Below, piece after piece: positions 8,951-17,911 of a DNA stretch of 64,000 nucleotides. Below the pieces are notes generated by a model. It did no database searches and had not been told where the DNA came from. It saw nothing but the letters and a program-made list of their open reading frames with translations. How positions within the stretch are numbered: position 1 is the stretch's first letter; every line of letters begins with the position of its first letter. The position numbers and the translations under genes are program-made. This stretch comes from an uncultured Roseobacter sp. GTDB lineage: Bacteria > Pseudomonadota > Alphaproteobacteria > Rhodobacterales > Rhodobacteraceae. Location of the stretch: assembly GCF_947495025.1 (NCBI RefSeq), contig NZ_CANLXG010000002.1:558001-622000 (forward strand). Direction: 5' to 3'.

Positions 8951-9822
8951 TGCATCCCGCACCTTCCGTCATTTTCTTCACTGTTTTCAGCGGCCTGGGC
9001 TTTGGTTTACTGACCTGGCTGGGGCTGGGATACCCTTCTGTCACCGGCTGGACAGCCTTTGCTTTTTTCGCCATCGCCTATGCGATGGCGGTGGGCGGTC
9101 TGCTGTCCTCGACCTTCCACCTCGGCCGGCCTGAACGGGCCATCAAGGCCTTTACGCAATGGCGTTCCAGCTGGCTCAGCCGCGAGGCCTGGTGTGCCGT
9201 TGGTGCGCTGGTGGCCATGGGTCTCTACGGCGCAGGCCTTGTTTTTCTGGGCGAACGTTACAGCCTTCTGGGCATCATCGGTGCGGCCCTGTCGATGGCG
9301 ACTGTCTTTACAACCTCGATGATCTACACCCAGCTGAAAACCATCCCACGCTGGAATATGCCCGTCACACCGGTCAAGTTCCTGTCCCTCTCGCTTGCGG
9401 GCGGCGCGCTGCTCTCGGGCCAGGTCACGGCTGCCCTCGTGCTGCTGATCATTGCCGGTGCCGTGCAGCTTCTGACTTGGAGCATGGGAGACAAAGCTCT
9501 CGCTGCCTCCGGCACCGATATGGCATCTGCAACCGGACTGGGCGGCATCGGCAAAGTCCGCGCCTTTGAGCCTCCGCACACCGGCACCAACTATCTGCTG
9601 CGCGAATTCGTGCACGAAATTGGTCGCAAACACAGCCAGAAACTGCGGATCATTTCGCTGGTGCTTATGGTCGCTCTGCCAGTGATCCTGCTGGCGCTGC
9701 CGTTCTCACATTTCCTTGCCCTGCTCGCGGTGATCAGCCACGTGGCCGGTGTTCTGACCGCCCGCTGGCTTTTCTTTGCCGAAGCCGAACATGTGGTCGG
9801 GCTCTACTACGGTAAGCGCTGA
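8950..9822 (+). CDS. soeC: Sulfite dehydrogenase membrane anchor SoeC (DmsC-like)
   Basis: The 290-residue protein is an integral membrane subunit of the DmsC type, with about eight hydrophobic helices (for example VIFFTVFSGLGFGLLTWLG at the N-terminus and VALPVILLALPFSHFLALLAV near the C-terminus) and a conserved STFHLGRPERA loop after helix 2. It anchors SoeAB and delivers electrons to the quinone pool. It is coupled to soeB by a 1-bp overlap. Its 3' end overlaps the convergent M20 amidohydrolase gene by 16 bp, leaving no room for an intergenic terminator. Confidence 0.92.
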   Translation: MHPAPSVIFFTVFSGLGFGLLTWLGLGYPSVTGWTAFAFFAIAYAMAVGGLLSSTFHLGRPERAIKAFTQWRSSWLSREAWCAVGALVAMGLYGAGLVFLGERYSLLGIIGAALSMATVFTTSMIYTQLKTIPRWNMPVTPVKFLSLSLAGGALLSGQVTAALVLLIIAGAVQLLTWSMGDKALAASGTDMASATGLGGIGKVRAFEPPHTGTNYLLREFVHEIGRKHSQKLRIISLVLMVALPVILLALPFSHFLALLAVISHVAGVLTARWLFFAEAEHVVGLYYGKR

Positions 9823-10982
9823 AGCGGCATACGCCGTTCGACAACCCTTGCCATGATCGAGGCACCAACGGGCAGAATTTCCTCGCCCAGAACAAACCCC
9901 GGGTTGTGCAGCGGCAACGTGCCGCTGTGCCCCAGGCTGCAATAGGCGCCCGGCACGATCCGCAGCATATCCGCAAAATCCTCAGACCCCGTGGTCGGCG
10001 CATCATTCACCGACACATTCTCCGGGCCCACAATGTCGGCGGCCGCCTCGACATAGGCGTCTGACAGATCGTGGTCGTTGACCAGCACGTCAAAAACGTT
10101 GCGCAGTTCCAGATCGATTTTCACGCCATGCGCCAGCGCGAACCCATCACAGATCGCCTGCATGCGTTCAGCCGCCAACGTGTAAATTTCGTCCCGGAAG
10201 TACCGGATCGTACCCGCGAGCGAGGCCGCGCCCGGCACGATGTTGTAGGCTGTTCCTGCGTGCAGCTGGGTCACGGACAGAACACAGGTGTCCTGGGGCG
10301 GGATGCTGCGCGCCAGAACAGTATTCAGTTCTGTGGCCAGGCTCGCCGCCACCATCAGCGCATCGCGGGATTCGTGCGGATGAGCCGCGTGACTGCCGGC
10401 ACCCCGCACTTCGATATCGAAAAACGCAGCCCCGGCCAGTGCGGCTCCTTTGCAGATTCCGAATTTTCCGGGAACACCTGTGGGGTAGTTGTGAAGACCA
10501 TAAACCTCGTCGCAGGGAAACCGCTCGAAAAGGCCGTCAGCAATCATGCCCCGCGCGCCCCCCAGACCTTCTTCGGCTGGCTGAAAAATCAGCACGGCAG
10601 TGCCGTCGAATTCCCGTGTCGCCGCCAGGTGTTTTGCCGCCCCCAGCAGCATGGTTGTATGACCGTCGTGGCCGCAGGCGTGCATGACGCCCTCGTTCCC
10701 GGATGCCCATGCCAGTCCGCTGTCTTCAACGATGGGCAGGGCATCCATATCTGCGCGCAGACCTACCCGGCGGTTCCCCTGCCCGCGCCCGCGGATCAGT
10801 GCTACAACGCCGGTTCCGGCAATGCCGCTGTGCACCTCATCGGCGCCCCATTTTTCCAGCGTTTCTGCAACAATTCGGCTGGTCCTCACTTCCTGAAACC
10901 CGATCTCAGGATGCGCGTGCAGATCACGGTAAAGCGCAGTCAGCGTGTCCGTTTCGTTTTCAATTTCAGGCAGAATATTCAA
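9807..10982 (-). CDS. M20-family amidohydrolase (HipO/hippurate hydrolase-like)
   Basis: The product is a zinc-dependent M20D amidohydrolase that would deacylate N-acyl amino acids or similar amides in the cytosol. Metal-ligand motifs are clear: HACGHDGHTTMLLGA, FQPAEEGLGGA, a dimerisation-domain AGSHAAHPHES segment, and GSEDFADM near the C-terminus. The exact substrate is unknown. I place the start at the TTG at 10982 (391 residues), which has GGAG six bases upstream. Longer in-frame versions to ATG 11018 or beyond have no matching family sequence, and the longest would run through the hairpin at 11052-11076. The gene follows dapA on the same strand. Confidence 0.85.
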   Translation of the reverse strand: MNILPEIENETDTLTALYRDLHAHPEIGFQEVRTSRIVAETLEKWGADEVHSGIAGTGVVALIRGRGQGNRRVGLRADMDALPIVEDSGLAWASGNEGVMHACGHDGHTTMLLGAAKHLAATREFDGTAVLIFQPAEEGLGGARGMIADGLFERFPCDEVYGLHNYPTGVPGKFGICKGAALAGAAFFDIEVRGAGSHAAHPHESRDALMVAASLATELNTVLARSIPPQDTCVLSVTQLHAGTAYNIVPGAASLAGTIRYFRDEIYTLAAERMQAICDGFALAHGVKIDLELRNVFDVLVNDHDLSDAYVEAAADIVGPENVSVNDAPTTGSEDFADMLRIVPGAYCSLGHSGTLPLHNPGFVLGEEILPVGASIMARVVERRMPLQRLP

Positions 10983-11051
10983 AGGGTTTCTCCATGTCCG
11001 GGTGCCATGCCCTACCATTGGAGATGTTCGGCTCCGGGTCAACGCCCGGGT

Positions 11052-11076
11052 AAGGCGGGGCACAAAACCCCGCCTT
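11052..11076 (-). terminator. Hairpin between dapA and the M20 gene
   Basis: AAGGCGGGG and CCCCGCCTT form a perfect 9-bp stem with a 7-base loop, 8 bp after the dapA stop codon. There is no good T-tract. It probably ends or attenuates dapA transcription. Confidence 0.6.
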
Positions 11077-11083
11077 TGTCGGG

Positions 11084-11959
11084 TTAGTTCGTCAGGCCAG
11101 CATGACGCAGGCCATCTTCGACCAGCGCGCGTGTCGAATCCGACAGACCGGTAAGCGGCAGCCGGACCTCATCCGAACACAGATTGAGGCGGGACATGGC
11201 GTATTTAACGCCGACGAGGCCTGGCTCGGTGAAGATGGCCTTGTGCAGGGGCATCAGACGGTCCTGAATTTCCAGCGCAGTCGCGTAATCGCCCGCAAGA
11301 CAGGCCGCCTGCATCTGGCTGAGCATCTTCGGTGCGACATTGGCCGTGACAGAAATGCATCCCGTACCGCCCTGGGCATTGAACCCGTGCGCTGTCGCAT
11401 CCTCGCCCGACAACTGAATAAAGTCCGGCCCGCAGGTCATACGCTGGTCGCAGACACGCGCGAGATCACCAGTGGCGTCCTTGACGCCGACAATGCGCGG
11501 CAGTTCGGCCAGTTTGCCCATGGTCTCCGGCGTCATATCGACAACCGAACGTCCGGGAATGTTGTAGATGATTATCGGCAGTTCCGCGCAATCATGCAGG
11601 GCGGTGAAATGCGCAATCAGGCCGGATTGTGTGGGCTTGTTGTAGTAAGGTGTCACCACAAGTGCCGCGTCTGCACCGACCGATTCCGCGTGCCGGACGA
11701 GCCGGATCGCCTCGGTTGTATTGTTGGAACCTGCACCGGCAATAACCGGCACGCGACCCGCAGCAGCCTTCACGACTTCCTCAACCACGGTTTCGTGTTC
11801 GCGGTGCGTCAGGGTCGGGCTTTCACCGGTAGTGCCAACCGGAACAAGGCCGTTACTGCCTTCTCCGATATGCCATTCGACAAGTTTCTTGAGTGTATCC
11901 AGATCCAGCTCGCCGTTCCGAAACGGCGTGACGAGGGCAGGCATCGAGCCTTTGAACAT
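11084..11959 (-). CDS. dapA: 4-hydroxy-tetrahydrodipicolinate synthase
   Basis: DapA condenses pyruvate with aspartate semialdehyde in lysine and diaminopimelate synthesis. The 291-residue protein shows the class I aldolase landmarks: [12 protein letters not shown], the tyrosine in IIYNIPGR, and the Schiff-base lysine in GVKDATGD. An ATG at 11959 is preferred over a GTG two codons upstream, because the GGAG lies seven bases before the ATG but only one base from the GTG. The gene is divergent from the lytic transglycosylase gene and is followed by a stem-loop. Confidence 0.93.
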   Translation of the reverse strand: MFKGSMPALVTPFRNGELDLDTLKKLVEWHIGEGSNGLVPVGTTGESPTLTHREHETVVEEVVKAAAGRVPVIAGAGSNNTTEAIRLVRHAESVGADAALVVTPYYNKPTQSGLIAHFTALHDCAELPIIIYNIPGRSVVDMTPETMGKLAELPRIVGVKDATGDLARVCDQRMTCGPDFIQLSGEDATAHGFNAQGGTGCISVTANVAPKMLSQMQAACLAGDYATALEIQDRLMPLHKAIFTEPGLVGVKYAMSRLNLCSDEVRLPLTGLSDSTRALVEDGLRHAGLTN

Positions 11960-12084
11960 GTTCACGCTCCTTTAGTTGTGGCCGGCAAATGGCCTGGGTT
12001 TTACCATCTTTTAAGCACGATCGTGATTTGATCGTTACTGACGACGGTCTATGCTCAGAGGCTCTAGCCTTCAAACGTTGGGAA

Positions 12085-14058
12085 ATGCAAGTGATCAGAC
12101 GCCAGCTGACGATTCTCGGGGTCGTTTTACTGATGGCCCTGCCCGCCGCGGCAGAGCGACCAAGACCACTTGCGATCGCCTTTGATGCGCTGCGCAGTGG
12201 CAACTGGGACAATGCAGCCCGCGTCGCCGCCAGAGACGGCGCAGTGGCCGCAGATATTGTCGAATGGGCGCGCCTGCGGGACGGACGGGGCAGTGCTGCA
12301 GAAGTTGCTGCTTTTCTGAAACGAAGACCGGACTGGCCGGGCGAGCGGTATCTCCGCCGCCAGTCAGAGGAAGCAATCGCGCGATCCGGCACAGCAGGCA
12401 TTGCCGCCTTTTTCTCGGAAACACCACCGCAGACTCCGACGGGCGTTCTCGCATTTGCCGATACGCGAAATGAGGCCGGCGCGCCCGAGGAGGCCCGCGC
12501 ACTGGTGATCAATGCCTGGCGCAATTTCCCGATGAGCCCGGACGAACAGTCGACCTTTCAGGCCCGGTACGCCGGCTACCTGCGCGGGCATCACGACGCG
12601 CGGCTGGATTCGATGCTCTGGAAGGGTGCCTACAGCAATGCGCGGCGTATGTTCCCGCTCGCATCCGACGCGGCGGTCGCTGTTGCAAAGGCCCGGATCG
12701 CCCTGCGGGAGGGCGAAAAAGGTGTCGACGGACTGATTGCGGCGATACCTGATACGCACGCAGAGGACGGCGGGTTGCAGTATGACAGGTTTATCTGGCG
12801 ATCCCGGAAAGGCCGCACAGCTGATGCGAAAACGCTTTTGCGGGCCACCTCCGTCAGTGCAGAGGCGCTCGGCCGCCCGGGCGAATGGGCAAACCGCCGC
12901 AGGTCGCTTGCACGCGATGAAATGCGCGATGGCGACCCGGAACTGGCATATGAGCTGGCCTCGCGTCATTTCCTGAAAGCCGGATCCGATTATGCCGATC
13001 TGGAATGGCTTTCCGGGTTTATTGCGTTGCGCAAACTGAGCGAACCGGAGACGGCGCTCAGGCATTTTGAAAACCACAATGCCGCAGTGAAGTCACCGAT
13101 TTCGAAAGGGCGCGCGGGATACTGGCGCGGACGCGCCCTCGAAGCCATGGGCAATGTGGCCGGCGCGGATCAGGCATACCTGGACGCGGCGCAGTACCAG
13201 ACGTCGTTCTACGGCCTGCTGGCAGCAGAACGCGCTGGTATCGGGTTCGACATGGACCTGGCCGGCGAAACGGCGTCAGGCGACTGGCGGAATTCCATCC
13301 TGACAAACAATGATGTGTTTCAGGCAGGTCTGCTGCTGCAGGCGTCCGGCGAACTGAGCCTGGCGGAAAGGTTCTGGACTCATCTCACTGAAAGCCTTGA
13401 CCGGAATGATGCCGGTCTTCTGGCCCAGGCGGCTCTTGACCTGGGCGAGCCGCACCTCGCTGTAACGATCGGAAAACGCGCCGCGCGGCAGGCCATCGTT
13501 ATCCCGGGCGGATACTATCCACTGCACCCGGTTGCGCGCCAGGATCTTCCGATGGCGCCTGAGATGACGCTGGCCATCGCGCGACGTGAAAGCGAATTTG
13601 ACCCCTCCGTTCAGAGCGGCGTTGGCGCCAGGGGCCTGATGCAGATCATGCCTGCAACCGGCCGCGAAGTCGCCCGGCGGCTTGGAAGACTGTCGCAGCA
13701 CAGCACGGAGCGTATGATATCTGACCCCGCATATAATGCTGAACTGGGCGCTACTTATCTTTCCGTTATGGCGGGTCGGTTTCGCGGCAACATCGTCATG
13801 ATGTCTGCGGCTTATAACGCGGGCCCCAGCCGACCGGACCGATGGATGCAGATTTATGGCGACCCGCGTCGGGGCACTGTGGATGTGGTGGACTGGATCG
13901 AACATATTCCTTTCCGGGAAACCAGGAACTATGTGATGCGCGTTGCCGAAAGTCTCCCTGTTTATCGTGCAATGCTTGGCAAGGAGCCGATGCCCGTTTC
14001 GTTTACCGAAGAGCTCACAGGTTCAACGCTGCTGTCTTTCGCGCCAAAGGGTGAATAA
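12085..14058 (+). CDS. slt: Soluble lytic murein transglycosylase (Slt70-like)
   Basis: The 657-residue exported protein has a signal peptide (MQVIRRQLTILGVVLLMALPAAA), a long alpha-helical, TPR-like superhelical region, and a C-terminal SLT domain with the catalytic glutamate in IARRESEFDPS and the family signatures GARGLMQIMPATG and SAAYNAGPSRPDRW. It cleaves glycan strands of peptidoglycan in the periplasm, forming 1,6-anhydro ends. The start at 12085 places the signal peptide at the N-terminus; an earlier ATG would add 32 residues of non-signal sequence. Its 3' end overlaps the convergent DMT transporter gene by 36 bp. Confidence 0.9.
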   Translation: MQVIRRQLTILGVVLLMALPAAAERPRPLAIAFDALRSGNWDNAARVAARDGAVAADIVEWARLRDGRGSAAEVAAFLKRRPDWPGERYLRRQSEEAIARSGTAGIAAFFSETPPQTPTGVLAFADTRNEAGAPEEARALVINAWRNFPMSPDEQSTFQARYAGYLRGHHDARLDSMLWKGAYSNARRMFPLASDAAVAVAKARIALREGEKGVDGLIAAIPDTHAEDGGLQYDRFIWRSRKGRTADAKTLLRATSVSAEALGRPGEWANRRRSLARDEMRDGDPELAYELASRHFLKAGSDYADLEWLSGFIALRKLSEPETALRHFENHNAAVKSPISKGRAGYWRGRALEAMGNVAGADQAYLDAAQYQTSFYGLLAAERAGIGFDMDLAGETASGDWRNSILTNNDVFQAGLLLQASGELSLAERFWTHLTESLDRNDAGLLAQAALDLGEPHLAVTIGKRAARQAIVIPGGYYPLHPVARQDLPMAPEMTLAIARRESEFDPSVQSGVGARGLMQIMPATGREVARRLGRLSQHSTERMISDPAYNAELGATYLSVMAGRFRGNIVMMSAAYNAGPSRPDRWMQIYGDPRRGTVDVVDWIEHIPFRETRNYVMRVAESLPVYRAMLGKEPMPVSFTEELTGSTLLSFAPKGE

Positions 14059-14892
14059 CCCGGCGGCGACAATCACCAGCGCGCCCAGTGCCACTTCTGT
14101 CCGGATACTTTCGCCAAATACCAGCAGCCCGATGGCCGCTGCGAACACCAGCTGGAAATATGCAAAGGGCTGCACCGCACTGGCCTCGGCCAGTTCATAA
14201 CACCGGATCAGCAACCAGTGGCCCAGCGCGCCTGTCACGCACAGAACCGACATCCACGCCCAGTCAGAAGCGATCATAGGCTCCCAGAACCAGAGGCCGG
14301 GAACAGTCAGGGTCACCGCTCCGACCGTACCCGTCCAGAAAAAACTTGTTGCTGTTGTATCCAGGCGTGCCGCGTATCGCGTCAGCAGCGCGTAGAGCGC
14401 AAACATTATCGCGGCGATCAGCGGCACAACAGCCACAGGGTCAAACACACCAAATCCGGGCTGCAGAATGGTCATCACCCCGGCAAAACCGGCGGCAATG
14501 GCCAGCCAGCGGCGCCATCCAACGCGCTCACCCAGGATTACACCGCTGAGTGCCGCGACAAGCAGAGGATAGCAGGCAAAGACCGCGTGGCTCTCGACCA
14601 GTCCCAGCAGCGTAAATCCAGCCACCATCACGCAGACTTCTGTAGCAAGCAGGAAACCCCTGAAGGCCTGCAAAACCGGTTGTCTGGTGGCCGCAGCGGC
14701 ACGTACACCGCCCTCTCGGCGCGAAGCCACAGCGATTACAAATGCTGCAAAAAACCAGTACCGGATCATGACCACCATGATCACATTGTAGCTGCCGGCG
14801 AGGTGCCGTGAGATTCCATCCTGCAGCGCAAACACAAAAGTAGTGAGCAGCATCAGCAGGACAGCGGCGCGCAGATTGTCGGGTTGTATCAC
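14023..14892 (-). CDS. DMT-superfamily (EamA) transporter
   Basis: The 289-residue protein has ten predicted membrane helices arranged as two EamA repeats. Visible pieces are LLTTFVFALQDGISRHL in helix 1, the end of the first repeat (ALSGVILGERVGW) and the second-repeat equivalent (GLLVFGESIRTEVALGALVI). These proteins export or import metabolites and drugs; the substrate cannot be told from sequence. The gene starts four bases inside the 3' end of mnmD (overlap 14889-14892), so it is probably co-transcribed with it. Confidence 0.88.
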   Translation of the reverse strand: MIQPDNLRAAVLLMLLTTFVFALQDGISRHLAGSYNVIMVVMIRYWFFAAFVIAVASRREGGVRAAAATRQPVLQAFRGFLLATEVCVMVAGFTLLGLVESHAVFACYPLLVAALSGVILGERVGWRRWLAIAAGFAGVMTILQPGFGVFDPVAVVPLIAAIMFALYALLTRYAARLDTTATSFFWTGTVGAVTLTVPGLWFWEPMIASDWAWMSVLCVTGALGHWLLIRCYELAEASAVQPFAYFQLVFAAAIGLLVFGESIRTEVALGALVIVAAGLFTLWRERQQR

Positions 14893-15554
14893 GGGCGCAG
14901 CACACCCCGGCTCATATGGCGCTTGCGGCCGAACCCAGGGCTGCGGACAACGTCAAAACCGCTGCTTTCCAGACTGCGACGCACAAACCCCGCTGCAGTA
15001 TAGGTTGCGAAAGTGCCTCCCGGATACGTATGCCCGGCAACCGCCCGCATAAGATCCGGCGACCACAGGTCCGGGTTCTTTGCCGGGGAAAAACCATCCA
15101 GATACCACGCATCAGCCTTTCCGTCCCAGTCAGACAGGGACGCCTGCGCATCACCGATCAGCACCTCGAGACGCACACCCGGCACGATGTCAGCGCAACA
15201 GCCTTCCGCAGACCAGTGCGCGACCAGCCGCGGCACCAGATCAGCAAGCACGGGGAACGCCGCCAGTGCGCGTGCCATTTCAGGCGGTGTCATCGGGAAG
15301 GCTTCAAATGAAGTGAAATGCAGCGTTCCGGGGCGACCCGCGCGCTGCCATTCCAGCACCGTCGTCAGAAAATTCAGCCCGGTTCCAAAGCCGAGCTCTG
15401 CAATGTGAAACCCCGGCGCGAAGCGTGCAGGCAGGTCATTACCACCCAGAAACACGTGGCGCGTTTCCTCAAAGCCGTTCTCGAGGCTGAAGTAAGGGTC
15501 ATCAAACTGCTCCGACACCGGTACATCCCCGGGATTCCAGCTCAGTTCAGCCAT
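14889..15554 (-). CDS. mnmD: tRNA 5-methylaminomethyl-2-thiouridine methyltransferase MnmD
   Basis: The 221-residue protein matches the methyltransferase half of E. coli MnmC: the early segment SWNPGDVPVSEQFDDPYFS, the SAM-binding AELGFGTGLNFL, and DAWYLDGFSPAKNPDLWS. It makes the final methylation of mnm5s2U34 in tRNA anticodons. Here it is a stand-alone protein, and the FAD half is encoded divergently 75 bp away. The ATG at 15554 is chosen because the conserved N-terminus begins there. The gene overlaps the downstream transporter gene by 4 bp. Confidence 0.88.
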   Translation of the reverse strand: MAELSWNPGDVPVSEQFDDPYFSLENGFEETRHVFLGGNDLPARFAPGFHIAELGFGTGLNFLTTVLEWQRAGRPGTLHFTSFEAFPMTPPEMARALAAFPVLADLVPRLVAHWSAEGCCADIVPGVRLEVLIGDAQASLSDWDGKADAWYLDGFSPAKNPDLWSPDLMRAVAGHTYPGGTFATYTAAGFVRRSLESSGFDVVRSPGFGRKRHMSRGVLRP

Positions 15555-15629
15555 CTGGTTCCGCACTATCCGACCCTGTAAGGTGCCCGCAATCAGGCGC
15601 GACACTGGGGCACAAGGCAGTCTTTGGCA

Positions 15630-16661
15630 ATGGTCGAAATTACGATACGCGGAGCGGGTATTCTAGGCCTGAGCATCGCATGGATCTGCACAGAACGCGG
15701 CGCAAAAGTACAGATCATTGACCCGGGCGGCCCTGCGGCAGGCAGCAGCGGTGGTGTCGTCGGCGCGCTGGCCCCGCATGTGCCGGAAAACTGGAACGCC
15801 AAAAAAGCCTTCCAGCTGGACAGCCTGCTGTCGGCAGAAACCTTCTGGGCAGATGTCAGGAACGTCAGCGGCGCTGAGCCCGGTTACCTGCGCAGCGGAC
15901 GCCTGCAGCCCATTGCTGATGCCAGGGCTCTGGCACTGGCTGAGAGCCGGTGTGCCTCGGCGCGCGAACTCTGGGGCGATCACGCCGACTGGAGCGTCGA
16001 GCCGGTACCCGACACTGGCTGGGCACCGCCCAGTCCTGCGGGTTTTCTGATCCGGGATACGCTGAGCGCGCTTGTGCATCCCCGTCTGGGCTGCGCCGCC
16101 CTCGTAGCGGCGTTGCAAACGCGGGGCGTCAGCATAAGCACGCAGGGGGAAGACCGCGGGCAGGTTGTCTGGGCCGCCGGGTTGCAAGGCCTTGAGATGC
16201 TCAACGCACAGAACCACAGACCGGTCGGAAACGGTGTAAAAGGACAGGCGGCAGTGCTCGGTTATGACGCATCCGGCCAGCCGCAGCTTTTTGCTGACGG
16301 CCTGCACATCATCCCGCATCTCAACGGCACCGTTGCGATCGGCTCTACGTCAGAGCGCGACTATTCAGATCCGGTTTCAACCGACAGCCAGCTCGATGAT
16401 CTCATCGAAAAAGCGAGACGCCTCGTTCCTGTTCTGGCCAATGCCCCCGTTCTGGAACGCTGGGCCGGTGTGCGTCCCAGAGCGCGCAGCCGTGCGCCAA
16501 TGCTGGGCCCCTGGCCCGACAGGCCCGGGCATTTCATCGCCAATGGCGGGTTCAAGATCGGCTTCGGTATGGCGCCACGCATCGCCGTCGTCATGGCAGA
16601 CCTGATACTGGAAAACCGTAACACCATTCCGGAAGGTTTCGGTGTCGAAGCGTCGCTATGA
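15630..16661 (+). CDS. mnmC: FAD-dependent oxidoreductase, MnmC C-terminal-domain type
   Basis: The 343-residue protein is a D-amino-acid-oxidase-fold flavoprotein with the dinucleotide motif GAGILGLS at the N-terminus, a GSSGGVVGALAPH FAD-contact loop and a C-terminal ANGGFKIGFGMAPRIA segment. In MnmC, this domain removes the carboxymethyl group of cmnm5U34, giving the substrate for MnmD. Its position head-to-head with mnmD makes that role likely, though related amino-acid oxidases have the same fold. The ATG at 15630 is preferred over a TTG two codons earlier. Its end overlaps the convergent hydratase gene by 6 bp. Confidence 0.8.
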   Translation: MVEITIRGAGILGLSIAWICTERGAKVQIIDPGGPAAGSSGGVVGALAPHVPENWNAKKAFQLDSLLSAETFWADVRNVSGAEPGYLRSGRLQPIADARALALAESRCASARELWGDHADWSVEPVPDTGWAPPSPAGFLIRDTLSALVHPRLGCAALVAALQTRGVSISTQGEDRGQVVWAAGLQGLEMLNAQNHRPVGNGVKGQAAVLGYDASGQPQLFADGLHIIPHLNGTVAIGSTSERDYSDPVSTDSQLDDLIEKARRLVPVLANAPVLERWAGVRPRARSRAPMLGPWPDRPGHFIANGGFKIGFGMAPRIAVVMADLILENRNTIPEGFGVEASL

Positions 16662-17465
16662 CGCAAATTCGGCCGTTGCCTGCATGCACTGGCGACCGTC
16701 GACAGCACGCACCCACAGCTCACCACCACGCCGGCAAAGCATGGCACTTTCGTGGTGCATAAGCGGTGCCGTCGCCCTGAACGAAAACCGTCGCAGCGGC
16801 ACACTGTCCGTGCATGCAAACAACATCAGCATCTGCGCCAGCAAAGGCCCATGCACCACCAGACCATCGTAACCCTCGACCTGCCGGGCATAGGTTTCGT
16901 CATAGTGTATCCGGTGTCCGTTAAACGTAAGCGCCGAGTACCTGAAAAGCTGAGTGGTCGTAAACTTCACTGTTTCTGAAGTCTCTTCGTTCACGGGTGA
17001 CAGAGCCACGGCGGGATCCGGGGCGCCTACCCGCGCCGGTTCGCGATACACCAGATCCTGCCATTCCGTGACGCAAAGCCTGCCGTTCTGCCGAAATTCA
17101 TGACGCAGTGTCACGAGCGCCAGCGGTCCGCTCCGACCGGTCTTGCGAACTACATTTTCACAAACGCTTGTTTTTTTCGCCACGATGCCTGCCCTGAACG
17201 GAGCGTCAAAAACAAGGCGCCCTCCGGCCCACATCCGGCGCGGCAGACCCGTATCAGGGATCAGTCCGCCCGTTTTCGGATGCCCGTCCGGACCCAGTTC
17301 CGACGGCGGACGCGCATCCCAGAAATAAAGCTGATGGAAAAAAGGCGGCAGCGGATCACCCGACACGATCCTGCCGGCATGCTCCAGCGTTGCGAGCAGC
17401 GCATTGGCGCGCGACGGATCAACAGGGTCACTTTGACTTGTGCTGGCCAGCATTGCATCCTGCAT
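16656..17465 (-). CDS. MaoC-like hot-dog hydratase (mesaconyl-C4-CoA hydratase type)
   Basis: The 269-residue protein has an N-terminal FAS1-like dehydratase region (PPFFHQLYFWD, GGLIPDTGLPRRMWAGG) and a C-terminal hot-dog half with the hydratase pattern TFNGHRIHYDETYA, then GYDGLVVHGPLLAQMLM. This architecture is shared by mesaconyl-C4-CoA hydratase and other fungal-HTD2-like acyl-CoA hydratases. The exact acyl-CoA is unknown. The ATG at 17465 has AGGGAG upstream, so longer in-frame versions are not needed. It is divergent from a VOC-family gene, with only 29 bp between start codons. Confidence 0.8.
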   Translation of the reverse strand: MQDAMLASTSQSDPVDPSRANALLATLEHAGRIVSGDPLPPFFHQLYFWDARPPSELGPDGHPKTGGLIPDTGLPRRMWAGGRLVFDAPFRAGIVAKKTSVCENVVRKTGRSGPLALVTLRHEFRQNGRLCVTEWQDLVYREPARVGAPDPAVALSPVNEETSETVKFTTTQLFRYSALTFNGHRIHYDETYARQVEGYDGLVVHGPLLAQMLMLFACTDSVPLRRFSFRATAPLMHHESAMLCRRGGELWVRAVDGRQCMQATAEFAS

Positions 17466-17494
17466 GCACGTATTCTCCCTGCGAAACAGGTGCC

Positions 17495-17911
17495 ATGAGC
17501 CAGAGCGAATTTCAATGCCGTGTCCGGACCTTTGATCACCTGGTCCTGACCGTTGCCAGTATCCCCGAAACCGTCCGTTTCTACACACAGGTGCTGGGAA
17601 TGCGCGGCCGCCAGTTTGATGCCGCTGACGGGTCCCGCCGCTGGTCGCTGACCTTTGGGCAGAACAAGATCAACCTGCACCAGAAAGGGCGCGAGTTTGA
17701 GCCTAAAGCAGCCCATCCGCATCCCGGGACCGCAGACCTGTGTTTTCTGACGGATGCGCCACTGGAAGAGTGGGTGGCGCATCTGTCAGTGCATCAGGTT
17801 GATATTATTGACGGCCCCGTAGACCGTTCAGGCGCAACCGGCCCTATCCGGTCGGTTTATGTGCGTGACCCGGACGGAAACCTGATCGAAATCTCGGTGC
17901 CGGCAGACTAG
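17495..17911 (+). CDS. VOC-family (glyoxalase/dioxygenase fold) protein
   Basis: The 138-residue protein carries two beta-alpha-beta-beta-beta units of the vicinal oxygen chelate fold, with a metal-ligand histidine in FDHLVLTVAS near the N-terminus and the C-terminal glutamate in DPDGNLIEIS. Members act as glyoxalases, epimerases or dioxygenases; methylmalonyl-CoA epimerase-like or resistance roles are possible but not shown. Its short divergent spacing from the MaoC-like hydratase may mean they are co-regulated. The stop codon overlaps the convergent FMN reductase gene by 4 bp. Confidence 0.8.
   Translation: MSQSEFQCRVRTFDHLVLTVASIPETVRFYTQVLGMRGRQFDAADGSRRWSLTFGQNKINLHQKGREFEPKAAHPHPGTADLCFLTDAPLEEWVAHLSVHQVDIIDGPVDRSGATGPIRSVYVRDPDGNLIEISVPAD

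Noticed and set aside
10983..11063. Longer N-terminus for the M20 amidohydrolase
   Set aside because: The extension matches no family sequence and would read through the dapA terminator hairpin; the TTG at 10982 has a good ribosome site.
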